From assembly GCA_945862385.1 (NCBI GenBank), contig CAMAXV010000002.1:186001-250000 (forward strand): a stretch of DNA of 64,000 bases, in the 5' to 3' direction. Source of the stretch: Chitinophaga pinensis (GTDB lineage: Bacteria > Bacteroidota > Bacteroidia > Chitinophagales > Chitinophagaceae). The position numbers and the translations under genes were made by a program. The first letter of the stretch is position 1. Each line of letters opens with the position of its first letter. Below are positions 9,391 through 19,461 of the stretch, piece by piece. Under the pieces are notes generated by a model that had not been told where the DNA came from, did not search any database, and saw only the letters and a list, made by a program, of their open reading frames with translations.

Positions 9391-11616
9391 ATGAAAAAAG
9401 GTAGTTTATTATCAGTAATAGCTTTGCTGATATGCATCAATGAAGCTGTATCCCAGGAGTCTGTCAATTCGATGATAAACCTGCTGGACACCGGGTATTT
9501 TGCGAAGAAAACCACTGAACACATAAAAGTGGATGGCTACATTGCTGAGCAAACCTGGGAAAAGGCGCAGAAAGCTACTAATTTCATTCAGAATTTTCCG
9601 GTTGACAGCCTCATGTCAAAGTCGAAGACAGAGGTTATGGTTACTTACGACGACAAACACCTCTATGTAGCAGCCAGGATGTTCAATACAGTCAAGAACC
9701 AGCAGTATGTAACGCCATCTCTCAAACGGGATTTCAGGGGTGAAGCCAATGACGCCATTGTGGTGAGTATAGACCCCTTTATGGACCGGATGAATTCCTT
9801 TTCCTTTGGCATCAATCCTTTTGGTGTACAACGCGAGGGACTGGTTGTCAATGGCGGGGTTGTGAGTGAAGACCTGAGCTTGTCGTGGGACAATAAATGG
9901 CAGGCACAAGCTCGGATTCATGAGGATTACTGGACCATGGAAATGGCCATCCCCTTCAATACTATTCGTTTTCGAAATGGCTCCAACAAATGGCTGGTGA
10001 ATTTCTACAGGTTAGACAGCCACAATGCGGAACGTTCTGGTTGGGCAAGGGTTCCAAACCAGTATGCCATGATTACACTTGCCTTCAACAAACCGCTTGA
10101 ATTTGAAACTCCAATTTCAAGAAAAGGTCCCAATATTTCACTTATCCCATTTGTATCACCCAGCATTTTCAGGAATCCTGTTGTGAAGTCTCCACAAAAC
10201 AGGGAATTCACTACCCAATCGAAACTCGGATTTGGCGGTGATGCCAAGGTGGGTATTGGTTCATCACTCAATGTAGACCTCACTTTTAACCCGGACTTTT
10301 CGCAGGTAGAAGTTGACAACCAGGTAACTAACCTCGACCGCTTCGAAATACTTTTCCCGGAGAAAAGACAATTTTTTCTGGAGAACGGCGACCTCTTTGC
10401 CAATTTCGGTGTGGATGGCATCAGGCCTTTCTTTTCCCGCAGGATTGGTGTAACAAGGGACCCTGGAACAGGTCAGAATATTCAGAATAAAATCGATGCC
10501 GGCATGCGCCTGAGTGGAAAAATTGGCGATGACCTCCGGCTGGGTGTGATGCAGATGCGAACAGCGGCGATTGATTCAATCAATCAGCCTGCCAATAATT
10601 TTTCAGTAATTGCGCTGCAGCAAAAGGTATTTCACCGTTCAAGCATTGGTTTCATATTCACCAACAAAGATGCTGCGGGCAGTGCCGATTTCAACAGGGT
10701 TGCTGGCATTGATTACAACATTGCCTCCAAAAGCAATGTGTTAAATGGCAAACTTTTTTACATGATGTCTTTTGATCCTACCAAAACCAGCAAGGATCAG
10801 GCTTACGGTGGAAGTATTGTTTACAACAAAAGAAAATTTGAGTCCCGGCAACGCCTGTTTACAATCGGTAGCGAATTCAATCCGGAGGTAGGCTACTTGC
10901 GGAGGGGAGGATTTGTAAAATATGCAGGAGACCTGATGTGGAAATATTATCCTTCAAAATCTACCATTAACAGGCATGGACCGATGCTTGACTATGATTT
11001 CACCCATTTCCCCGGCAAAGGTCTCACGGATTATGACCTGAATGCCATGTACAATGTGATGTGGAAGAACTATACACAGCTGATGGTGAGGTTCAGAAGG
11101 GATTTCACAAAACTGACTGAAGATTTTGACCCCACCAATACTGGGGGGACCAAACTCAAGTCAAATGAAGCGTTTGTTTATTATTCCTTCATCTGTAGTT
11201 TGGTTACTGATCAGCGGAAGAAAGTGGCAGCCAAACTGCAAACAAGGTCGGGGCAATATTTCAACGGAACCCGTTTGAATCTGGATGGTGAAATGAGTTA
11301 CCGTTTTCAGCCTTATGGCAGCATTTCTAGTGTTGTTTCCCTGAATAGGCTGCGTTTTCCCGCACCTTACAAAAGCCTGGACCTGGTACTTGTTGGTCCA
11401 AAACTGGAACTGACCTTCACGAAGTCAATCTTCCTGTCAACACTCATTCAATACAATAACCAGATCAACAACATCAATACCAATATCAGGTTTCAGTGGC
11501 GCTTTGCACCCGCGTCAGATCTGTTTTTGGTATATACGGATAATTATTACGCAGACAACTACCGTTCCAAAGGCAGCGCATTGGTGTTGAAGGCAACCTA
11601 TTGGCTAAATCTCTGA
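9391..11616 (+). CDS. DUF5916 domain outer-membrane protein with CBM9-like N-terminal domain
   Basis: MKKGSLLSVIALLICINEAVSQ signal; KVDGYIAEQTWEKAQ and FPEKRQFFLENGDLF...FFSRRIG are typical of this family; start moved to the internal ATG. Confidence 0.85.
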   Translation: MKKGSLLSVIALLICINEAVSQESVNSMINLLDTGYFAKKTTEHIKVDGYIAEQTWEKAQKATNFIQNFPVDSLMSKSKTEVMVTYDDKHLYVAARMFNTVKNQQYVTPSLKRDFRGEANDAIVVSIDPFMDRMNSFSFGINPFGVQREGLVVNGGVVSEDLSLSWDNKWQAQARIHEDYWTMEMAIPFNTIRFRNGSNKWLVNFYRLDSHNAERSGWARVPNQYAMITLAFNKPLEFETPISRKGPNISLIPFVSPSIFRNPVVKSPQNREFTTQSKLGFGGDAKVGIGSSLNVDLTFNPDFSQVEVDNQVTNLDRFEILFPEKRQFFLENGDLFANFGVDGIRPFFSRRIGVTRDPGTGQNIQNKIDAGMRLSGKIGDDLRLGVMQMRTAAIDSINQPANNFSVIALQQKVFHRSSIGFIFTNKDAAGSADFNRVAGIDYNIASKSNVLNGKLFYMMSFDPTKTSKDQAYGGSIVYNKRKFESRQRLFTIGSEFNPEVGYLRRGGFVKYAGDLMWKYYPSKSTINRHGPMLDYDFTHFPGKGLTDYDLNAMYNVMWKNYTQLMVRFRRDFTKLTEDFDPTNTGGTKLKSNEAFVYYSFICSLVTDQRKKVAAKLQTRSGQYFNGTRLNLDGEMSYRFQPYGSISSVVSLNRLRFPAPYKSLDLVLVGPKLELTFTKSIFLSTLIQYNNQINNINTNIRFQWRFAPASDLFLVYTDNYYADNYRSKGSALVLKATYWLNL

Positions 11617-12414
11617 TCAGGACTTAGGCACTCCTGCGATAATGCGCAGCGGACCACCACTTCCCTTTCCGATTTTAACCGGAAGTGCAACAATGTAAGA
11701 GCCTGTTGGCGGCAGTTTATCAAGGTTTGCCACATTTTCAAATCCCGGTTTGTTTTTACCATGGAGAATCTGATGGGTCTTGAAATCTTTAGACTGACCA
11801 TAATCGGTGCTAGGCGTATCCAGTCCCATTGCTTTGATATCCCGATTATCCAGCAACCACTGCGTCGTTTCTGGTGCTATACCCGGGAAATGCAGTTCCG
11901 GAATGGCTTCTACACCGTGTTTGGCTGTTCCCAGCACTTTTGCACGATCAGGATAAAAGGCTCCGTAACCTGTGTGAAAAAGGACAATACTGTTCTCGGG
12001 GATAGCTCCATTTTTTTCCTCCCATGCTTCCACATCTGCAACACTGATGAGATAATCTCTGTTTTCCAATGCCTTTTCTGAAACATCTATAACAACTGCA
12101 TTACCTGTTAGGCTGCTGAGCGGAATGCTGTCTACTGTCAGTCCACCCTGCGAAAAATGTATCGGTGCATCGAGGTGTGTACCGCCATGCTCAGGTGTAG
12201 CTATTTGAAAGGAAGAATAATAAAATCCTCCGGGTGTAATGCCTTCTGCATCAGTTTTATGCTGAAAACCGGTGGGGTTATTAGGCCAGTATATCGTACT
12301 GCTATCAAATGAATGGGTAAGGTCTATCCAGTTCATATCTTGCAATGAAGTCACAGCAAGTTGCTCATTGCAGGCTGTGAGCAAGAAAGCCGCATATACC
12401 AGGAATTTACGCAT
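11617..12414 (-). CDS. cyclase family protein (kynurenine formamidase-like), lipoprotein signal
   Basis: WIDLTHSFDSSTIYWPNNP, GGTHLDAPIHF and GLDTPSTDYG motifs; start MRKFLVYAAFLLTAC. Confidence 0.85.
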   Translation of the reverse strand: MRKFLVYAAFLLTACNEQLAVTSLQDMNWIDLTHSFDSSTIYWPNNPTGFQHKTDAEGITPGGFYYSSFQIATPEHGGTHLDAPIHFSQGGLTVDSIPLSSLTGNAVVIDVSEKALENRDYLISVADVEAWEEKNGAIPENSIVLFHTGYGAFYPDRAKVLGTAKHGVEAIPELHFPGIAPETTQWLLDNRDIKAMGLDTPSTDYGQSKDFKTHQILHGKNKPGFENVANLDKLPPTGSYIVALPVKIGKGSGGPLRIIAGVPKS

Positions 12415-12518
12415 ACATGGAAATTTAGTCCAAATATACAACAGGTACATGCAAAACCATTTCCTAGAGCAAGCCACAGGGATTGCAAGCAGACTTGAAT
12501 TTATAATTCAGGACTATT

Positions 12519-13742
12519 TCACAGATTTTCTGTGGAACGTTTTACAGGATTGAGGAAAATCAGTTGTACGATGATGACTGCTGCAACCACTACTGAAAGC
12601 ATCGCAAAATCAGCACCAAGATTTCCTGCATCTGTTGATTTGCCCAGGTAATCGGTTATGACTGCACCAGCAAAAATACCAGCCGTATTGAGGAATCCAT
12701 AGGCTGTTGCACGTTGATTAGGGCCAACAAACTGACATAAGATGGGCATGTTGTTGGTATCAAATAGTCCGAATCCAAATCCAAACAAAAAGGCTGCCCC
12801 AACAACATGTACAACAGTATACCCATAACCCATGAGCAGCAATGCCGGAATGGTCAAAGACAATCCGATGGCACCGGTATAAATCCTGCCCTTGCTGTTT
12901 ATCCTGAACCAGCGGTCGCTCAACACACCTCCCACCAGAACACCCATGAGAGAGGACAGTGAAATGGAAATGGTAGTAAGCGGACCAGCTACAGCCATGT
13001 CAATATCAAGATTTTGAGCAATGAGTGTAGGAGCCCAGTTTTTGATGGCCCAGCCTGGTAGGCTGGGAACGGCAAAATAAAGTACGATAATCCAGAAGGG
13101 AAAAGAGCTTAACAGTGAAGTGATGGAAGCCAGCGGTTTCTGCGAAACCTCTTTTTTTGCATCAGTAACTGGCTTAACATCCCTGATGAAAAACATGAGT
13201 AAAATCGCATATATGATGCCAATGGCACCGAAGAGGAGAAATGTCTGTTGCCAGGAATAATACTTGGATATGGTGGAACCAAAGCCACCCAATGCCTGAC
13301 CGATATAGATTCCAGCCATGTGAATGCCAACTGCAAGTGAACGCGACTGATCTGAGTGGCTGGAAGCAATCAGTGCCAGTCCGGCCGGAATATAAAGCGC
13401 CTCACTGAACCCCATCACTGCCCTCAGGATGTACACCTGGTTAAAATCACTGGCGAAGCCCATGGAACAGGTTACAGCAGACCAAACAAAAAGGCTGCCA
13501 ATGATAAGCCATTTTTTATTGAAGAAATCTGCAATTACACCTGAGAAGGCACTCATGGCACCATACACCCAAAGGAAAACTGCCATCAGCCTGCCAAAAT
13601 TGGTAGCCTGCTGCAGTTCAATGATATCCAGCTGCATGGCTGGCCTCATGGTAGAGATCATCTGCCTGTCCATGTAATTGAGCAAGGCAACACCCGAGAG
13701 GAGAAAGACCAAACGCCAGGGATAGCTGATTTTAAGTGACAT
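12519..13742 (-). CDS. MFS transporter (anion:cation symporter-like)
   Basis: About 12 hydrophobic segments; LNYMDRQMISTMRPAM start motif. Confidence 0.85.
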   Translation of the reverse strand: MSLKISYPWRLVFLLSGVALLNYMDRQMISTMRPAMQLDIIELQQATNFGRLMAVFLWVYGAMSAFSGVIADFFNKKWLIIGSLFVWSAVTCSMGFASDFNQVYILRAVMGFSEALYIPAGLALIASSHSDQSRSLAVGIHMAGIYIGQALGGFGSTISKYYSWQQTFLLFGAIGIIYAILLMFFIRDVKPVTDAKKEVSQKPLASITSLLSSFPFWIIVLYFAVPSLPGWAIKNWAPTLIAQNLDIDMAVAGPLTTISISLSSLMGVLVGGVLSDRWFRINSKGRIYTGAIGLSLTIPALLLMGYGYTVVHVVGAAFLFGFGFGLFDTNNMPILCQFVGPNQRATAYGFLNTAGIFAGAVITDYLGKSTDAGNLGADFAMLSVVVAAVIIVQLIFLNPVKRSTENL

Positions 13743-13790
13743 CAGTTGGGAATTATTAAAGTTTTAAACGCACAACATATTGAATTTTCA

Positions 13791-14711
13791 TCAATAAGAC
13801 CTGAGTTCATCAAACCGAATCAAAGCTAGATCCTCCTGGAATGCGGCATTCAGGTCTTTGGGCATATCTCTGAATGGCAGCCTGAAGCCGCCACAGTCGA
13901 TTCCAGCTGCCCGCATAAATTCCTTCCCTGTTGCCATCCCCCCATATTTGCCCAGCAGGGCAATCATATCGATAGATTGCTGCTGACAGGCTGCAGCCGT
14001 TTCCATGTCTCCATTTTTAAAAGCGCTGATCAGCTTTTGGTACAATGGCATTGCATAATTGTATGTACTGCCGATACCTGCTCTTCCACCCACTGCCAAT
14101 GCTCCCAGCAGTGATTCATCCCTGCCCCACATGACTTCATATTTTTTATTGGCGTAGTTCACACAACTGGTGTACTCCGAAATGTCATCATCGGTATATT
14201 TGATACCAGCCAGGTTCGGGATTTTACCATCCAGCATTTTAAGCAGCTTTGCCATAGGGAAACGCACCCCTGTTAAAACTGGAATATGGTAATAATAAAA
14301 CGACATATCCGGAGCAGCAGAAGCCACTTCAATGCAGCATGCGGCAAGGGTTTCAAGATCTGCCGGTTTAAAATAACTGGGTGCTGTCATTGAAAATCCA
14401 AACAATCCGGCATTTGATGCATGTGCTGCCAATTGTTTGCAGTCGGCAAGACAATTACCTCCAACAAATACAATCACCCGAAATTCATTATCACCCTTTG
14501 CTGCAGCGGCCCATGCATCTGTCAGACTTATTTTCTCTGCCATAGTCAGGGACGGACCCTCGCCGGTTGACCCACAAATGAAAGCCCCGGCTACGCCGTT
14601 TCTTTTCAGGAATGCATAATACTCCGGTATAAGATCCACATTGAGGCTGCCATCGGCGTGAAAAGGCGTAAATGGAGCTGCTATCAATCTTTCAGGCTGT
14701 GTTGTGATCAT
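13791..14711 (-). CDS. dihydrodipicolinate synthase/N-acetylneuraminate lyase family protein
   Basis: GSTGEGPSLT, SFYYYHIPVLTGV and GIKYTDDD; the YYYHIPxLTG motif favours the neuraminate-lyase branch. The 14726 start is also possible. Confidence 0.82.
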   Translation of the reverse strand: MITTQPERLIAAPFTPFHADGSLNVDLIPEYYAFLKRNGVAGAFICGSTGEGPSLTMAEKISLTDAWAAAAKGDNEFRVIVFVGGNCLADCKQLAAHASNAGLFGFSMTAPSYFKPADLETLAACCIEVASAAPDMSFYYYHIPVLTGVRFPMAKLLKMLDGKIPNLAGIKYTDDDISEYTSCVNYANKKYEVMWGRDESLLGALAVGGRAGIGSTYNYAMPLYQKLISAFKNGDMETAAACQQQSIDMIALLGKYGGMATGKEFMRAAGIDCGGFRLPFRDMPKDLNAAFQEDLALIRFDELRSY

Positions 14712-14798
14712 ATTGAATGCTTTCATGTAAACAGGTTAAATCGAGTCTACCACAAGTATGAAGATAAGGTTAATTTGAAATCAGATATCGCTGAAAAT

Positions 14799-15857
14799 TC
14801 ACACCAGTGGCAACTCCACCCTGCTTCCGGTTTGAGCGCTTTTATACACGGCAAGTACGATTTCAACTGCTTTTCTGCCCTCCCTGGCGTCCACCAGTGG
14901 AGTTCCGTCAGTGGAAATGGCATGAAGCAGGTCTTCAATCTGCAGTTGGTGACCTTTGAAGCTGATATCTGCCGGATTGGAAGCACCTCCACCATGTGAT
15001 AATCCGGTTTGTTTGGTACGATCCTGAATTACTTCATCTGCAGCTGTCATCTCCTTAAACTCCCATTTTGTGATGTTGCTTTCCTGCAAAACTGCTGTGC
15101 CTACGGTACCATTGATTTCTATGCGCTTCAGTTCGCCGGGAAAAATGGCTGTTGAGCAGGTGATATTACCCAAGGCACCATTGGCAAATTCCAATGCAGC
15201 AACAACAGTGTCTTCAACTGCTATCCCTTTGTGCCTGCGGTTAGTCCTGAAAGCCTGAACAGCCTTAACCGGACCCATATACCACTGCAGCAGATCAACT
15301 GAATGGATGCCCTGATTCATCAATGCGCCTCCCCCGTCCAGTTCCCAGGTTCCACGCCATGCGTTGGATTTGTAATAAGCCTCACTGCGGTGCCATTTTA
15401 CATAAGCATCTCCCAGTACGATATCTCCAAACTTGGAAGACTCCATGGCCCTCTTAAGTTCCATGGCCTGATCATAAAACCGGGAGGGGAAAATTACACC
15501 CACTTTGACCCCTTTTTCATCAGCAGCAGCGATGATGCGATCGCATTTTTCGAGCGTTACTTCGAGCGGTTTTTCAATAAGGCAATGTTTACCCGCAGCG
15601 ATACATGCCAATGCAGGGTCCTGGTGTGCACCAGACGGCGTGCATATGCAGACGATATCTACGGCAGGATCTGCCAGCATAGCTTCCAGGCTGTCAAATA
15701 CTTTGCATTCTTCAGTAGCTGCAAAGCTCTCCCGTTTTTGCGGTGTTGTGCTGAATACGCCAACAAGTTCAGCCTGTTGGATTTCCCTTATTGCCCGTGC
15801 ATGCACATGTGCAATCATACCGGCACCCACTATACCAAATCCATATTTCTTTTCCAT
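14799..15857 (-). CDS. Gfo/Idh/MocA family oxidoreductase
   Basis: GIVGAGMIAHVHARAI, CICTPSGAHQDPALACIAAGKHCLIEKPLEVT; start set at MEKKYGFG. Confidence 0.88.
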   Translation of the reverse strand: MEKKYGFGIVGAGMIAHVHARAIREIQQAELVGVFSTTPQKRESFAATEECKVFDSLEAMLADPAVDIVCICTPSGAHQDPALACIAAGKHCLIEKPLEVTLEKCDRIIAAADEKGVKVGVIFPSRFYDQAMELKRAMESSKFGDIVLGDAYVKWHRSEAYYKSNAWRGTWELDGGGALMNQGIHSVDLLQWYMGPVKAVQAFRTNRRHKGIAVEDTVVAALEFANGALGNITCSTAIFPGELKRIEINGTVGTAVLQESNITKWEFKEMTAADEVIQDRTKQTGLSHGGGASNPADISFKGHQLQIEDLLHAISTDGTPLVDAREGRKAVEIVLAVYKSAQTGSRVELPLV

Positions 15858-15987
15858 AAGCAAAATAATTTCTATACATCCAAAGATAGCTGTAGACATG
15901 CACATACCTGAAAAATGGGGATTTCTTGTTTTTAAGCACTGAGCTGAAAAAATAATCAGGTCAAAATATGGTAATTCCGAAATAATT

Positions 15988-16003
15988 TTTAGATTCGTCT
16001 AAA
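15988..16003. promoter_or_regulatory. candidate MntR/DtxR-family operator
   Basis: Palindrome TTTAGA-TTCG-TCTAAA ending 11 bp before the mntR ATG. Confidence 0.55.
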
Positions 16004-16014
16004 TTTTATCCGGA

Positions 16015-16449
16015 ATGATCAGGTATACGGAAACTGAAGAAAACTACATCAAAGCCATCTTTCACCTGCAGAAGCAGACAGCTCAGGTTTCAACACAGGA
16101 GCTCTCAGGATCACTGCAGACCAAACCGGCTTCCGTAACCGATATGCTGAAAAAACTCAAGACCAAGAGATTAATCAATTACAAGCCCTATCATGGTTTC
16201 CGGCTGAGTGCAGAAGGAAACAGGGTTGCTTTGGGCATCATCAGGAGACATAGGCTTTGGGAATTTTTTCTGTCTGAAAAACTGGATTTTAACTGGGATG
16301 AAGTGCATGAGGTTGCCGAGCAACTCGAACATGTCAGCAGCCAGAAGCTGATCGAAAAACTCGATGCATATTTAGGCTTCCCTAAACTTGATCCGCATGG
16401 AGACCCTATACCGGATCAGGATGGAAACTTTAGAACTACCATATTATGA
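16015..16449 (+). CDS. mntR: DtxR/MntR-family metal-dependent transcriptional regulator
   Basis: TETEENYIKAIFHL...PASVTDMLKKL...RRHRLWEFFL...DEVHEVAEQLEH; overlaps the downstream Nramp gene by 4 bp. Confidence 0.9.
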   Translation: MIRYTETEENYIKAIFHLQKQTAQVSTQELSGSLQTKPASVTDMLKKLKTKRLINYKPYHGFRLSAEGNRVALGIIRRHRLWEFFLSEKLDFNWDEVHEVAEQLEHVSSQKLIEKLDAYLGFPKLDPHGDPIPDQDGNFRTTIL

Positions 16450-18344
16450 AACATATTGATCAGGATTACAGTTCACTCAGTGAAGTACACCACAGTGTTG
16501 ACCCAGCCCATCAGAAAAAAGGATGGCGCAGGGTGTTGGCCTTCTTTGGTCCGGCCTACCTTGTAAGTGTCGGCTATATGGATCCCGGCAACTGGGCCAC
16601 GGACCTTGCCGGAGGCAGTCAGTTTGGCTATAAACTCATCTGGGTGCTGCTGATGAGTAACCTGATGGCCCTCCTGCTGCAAAGCCTTTCAGCCAGACTG
16701 GGTATTGTTCGCGGCAGGGATCTGGCACAGGCCAACAGGGAAACCTATCCTAAGGGTGTTAATTTTGCTTTTTATATTCTTGCTGAGGTGGCCATAGCCG
16801 CCACTGACCTGGCAGAAATTCTGGGTATGGCGATCGGTATTCAGCTGCTTACCGGACTGCCCCTTATCTGGGGCGTATTGCTTACCGTTGCTGATACATT
16901 TTTGTTTCTGTTCCTGCAAAGGCTTGGTATCAGGAAAATGGAAGCATTCATCATCAGTCTTGTTGGCATCATTGGCTTTAGTTTTCTCGCAGAGATGTTC
17001 CTGGCCAAACCAGACCTTGGTGAAGTGGCGAAGGGATTTATCCCGTCTATCCCCAATGAACAGGCGCTTTACATTGCCATTGGTATAATCGGCGCTACGG
17101 TAATGCCACATAACCTTTATCTGCATTCGGCGCTTGTGCAAACAAGAAAAATCAAACGGGATACTGAAGGCATCAAAAAGTCTATTAAACTGAACTTTAT
17201 AGACAGTGCCATTGCCCTGAACCTTGCTTTCTTTGTCAATGCTTTCATCCTCATTCTTGCTGCCACTGTTTTTTATACAACGGGCAGAACAGATGTAGCT
17301 GAAATCAAACAGGCCCATGAACTACTCGCGCCGATGCTCGGTACCTCCCTGGCACCAACATTGTTTGCCATTGCATTGATTGCATCAGGACAAAGTTCAA
17401 CCATTACCGGAACACTGGCTGGGCAAATCGTTATGGAAGGATACCTTCAGCTCAGAATAACACCCTGGGTAAGGAGGCTTATGACCAGGCTTATTGCAGT
17501 AGTTCCGGCAGTAATTGTTATCCTGATTAATGGAGAAAATAATATTGACAGCCTCCTGGTATTCAGTCAGGTTATCCTGAGCATGCAACTTGGCTTTGCC
17601 ATCATACCCCTGATTCATTTTACAAGCGACAGGAAAACAATGGGCGTTTTTACCATCAAACCTTGGGTCATTATCCTTGCGTCACTTATCACGCTTGTTT
17701 TGGTATACCTGAACCTCCGCATGGTTTATGAGCAGGCCTCTGTATTCTTCGAAAACTCAGATTCTATTTGGGCCAAAGCGTTGATTATTGCCGCTGCACT
17801 GGCATACATTACCCTGTTGCTTATGGCAATTTTCTATCCTTTGTTTGTAAAAGTTACATCAGAAGAAGAAATCAGTGTTCATCCCCTTCCTGAGAAACTT
17901 CAGCATGTGGTTATTCCCTTGCGTGAAAAGATGGCTGCCCAGAAAATTGCAGTGGCACTGGACTTCAGCAAAAACGATCATAAGCTGATAGGACATGCAC
18001 TCGGACAAGGTACAAAAGACAGCCATTACCTGTTGATACACGTTGTTGAGAGTCCAGCTACACGTTTCCTGGGTGATGCTGCAGATGACATGGAAACACG
18101 TAATGACAAGGAGCGGATGGAAAAATTTGTAGCTGAATTACGTGAAAAAGGTTATACCGCAGAAGGCATGCTGGGTTACAATAACCGCGTAAAGGAAATT
18201 GTGCGGCTCGTCAGGCAAAACCGGGCTGACCTGCTGGTAATTGGAGCACACGGACATAAAGGCATCCGTGATATGGTTTACGGACAAACTGTTGATGAAG
18301 TAAGGCATGCCTTGCGTATTCCTGTGCTTATAATCAACATCTGA
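16446..18344 (+). CDS. mntH: Nramp-family divalent metal (Mn2+) transporter with C-terminal UspA domain
   Basis: GPAYLVSVGYMDPGNWATDLAGG and GATVMPHNLYLHSALVQ Nramp motifs; C-terminal GAHGHKGIRDMVYGQT Usp nucleotide-binding motif. Confidence 0.92.
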   Translation: MKHIDQDYSSLSEVHHSVDPAHQKKGWRRVLAFFGPAYLVSVGYMDPGNWATDLAGGSQFGYKLIWVLLMSNLMALLLQSLSARLGIVRGRDLAQANRETYPKGVNFAFYILAEVAIAATDLAEILGMAIGIQLLTGLPLIWGVLLTVADTFLFLFLQRLGIRKMEAFIISLVGIIGFSFLAEMFLAKPDLGEVAKGFIPSIPNEQALYIAIGIIGATVMPHNLYLHSALVQTRKIKRDTEGIKKSIKLNFIDSAIALNLAFFVNAFILILAATVFYTTGRTDVAEIKQAHELLAPMLGTSLAPTLFAIALIASGQSSTITGTLAGQIVMEGYLQLRITPWVRRLMTRLIAVVPAVIVILINGENNIDSLLVFSQVILSMQLGFAIIPLIHFTSDRKTMGVFTIKPWVIILASLITLVLVYLNLRMVYEQASVFFENSDSIWAKALIIAAALAYITLLLMAIFYPLFVKVTSEEEISVHPLPEKLQHVVIPLREKMAAQKIAVALDFSKNDHKLIGHALGQGTKDSHYLLIHVVESPATRFLGDAADDMETRNDKERMEKFVAELREKGYTAEGMLGYNNRVKEIVRLVRQNRADLLVIGAHGHKGIRDMVYGQTVDEVRHALRIPVLIINI

Positions 18345-18380
18345 TATTTGTGATTCAATGCTGATTTTGTATATTCAGTT

Positions 18381-19436
18381 ATGAAAAAACTGCTTTTGAT
18401 CATTACAACCGGTCTTCACCTGATTACTTTGGCTCAGGTGAAGAGAGAAGGAATGACTGATACTGAAAGAAAGGGCATTATTGCTGATCAGTTTATCTAC
18501 GAAACTGCACCTTTCCCGGAGTGTCATGCCTCAACAATTGTTGAAACACCTGCAGGACTCGTTGCTGCCTGGTTTGGCGGAACGAGAGAGGGACATAAAG
18601 ATGTCAATATTTATACCAGCAGATTTACTGATGGAAAATGGACTGTACCCGAAATGGCAGCCGATGGTTTCATCAATGCTGACACAAGATATGCCTGCTA
18701 CAATCCTGTTTTATTCCTGGCTCCGGATGGAGAGCTGCTTTTGTTTTACAAAATTGGTCCGCGTGTAGTTGACTGGACCGGCTGGATGAAACGTTCAAAA
18801 GACAACGGACTGACCTGGGGAGCAGCAGAAAGATTGCCTGATGGCATACTCGGACCAATCCGCAACCAGCCTTATCTCGCAGATGAGTTATTGATTTGTC
18901 CATCCAGCACTGAAAGAGACGGATGGAAAGTACATTTTGAATTTACTTCTGACAATGGACGCACCTGGACAAAAGGTCCGGACCTCAATGACGCAAAGCC
19001 TATCAGCGGAATACAGCCTGCTGTGCTGAGACACGATAACAAAACACTTCAGGCCCTGACCCGTAGTCAGAACAGAACCATCAACGAAACATGGAGCTAC
19101 GATAACGGCCGCACATGGGATCTTTTGAAGCAGACTGAGATGCCTAATAATAATTCCGGCATTGACGCCATTACGCTAAAAGATGGCAGGCACCTGCTGG
19201 TCTATAACAATGTAAAGCCCCCGGAATCTGTTAAAGAAGGATGGGGCGGAAGGTCTCCACTCAATGTGGCTATATCCAATGATGGAAAAAACTGGGAACC
19301 CTTGGCAGTGCTGGAAAACGAACCTAAAATGGAGTTTTCTTATCCATTTGTTATTCAAACAGCAGACGGATTAGTCCACATCACCTATACCTGGAAGCGG
19401 AAAAAAATCAAACACGTTGTGATGAACATTAAATAA
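18381..19436 (+). CDS. BNR-repeat sialidase-like family protein (secreted)
   Basis: CHASTIVETPAGLVAAWFGGTREGHKDVNIY and SxDNGRTW Asp-box repeats. Confidence 0.8.
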   Translation: MKKLLLIITTGLHLITLAQVKREGMTDTERKGIIADQFIYETAPFPECHASTIVETPAGLVAAWFGGTREGHKDVNIYTSRFTDGKWTVPEMAADGFINADTRYACYNPVLFLAPDGELLLFYKIGPRVVDWTGWMKRSKDNGLTWGAAERLPDGILGPIRNQPYLADELLICPSSTERDGWKVHFEFTSDNGRTWTKGPDLNDAKPISGIQPAVLRHDNKTLQALTRSQNRTINETWSYDNGRTWDLLKQTEMPNNNSGIDAITLKDGRHLLVYNNVKPPESVKEGWGGRSPLNVAISNDGKNWEPLAVLENEPKMEFSYPFVIQTADGLVHITYTWKRKKIKHVVMNIK

Positions 19437-19461
19437 GCAAAAGCACCTGCATCAGGTAAAA

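Noticed and set aside
16689-17318. 209-aa minus-strand ORF inside mntH
   Set aside because: Antisense to a strongly supported Nramp CDS; composition typical of shadow ORFs.
18381-19436. Calling this a true GH33 sialidase
   Set aside because: Asp-box repeats are clear but a canonical N-terminal RIP motif was not seen, so only a family-level call is made.
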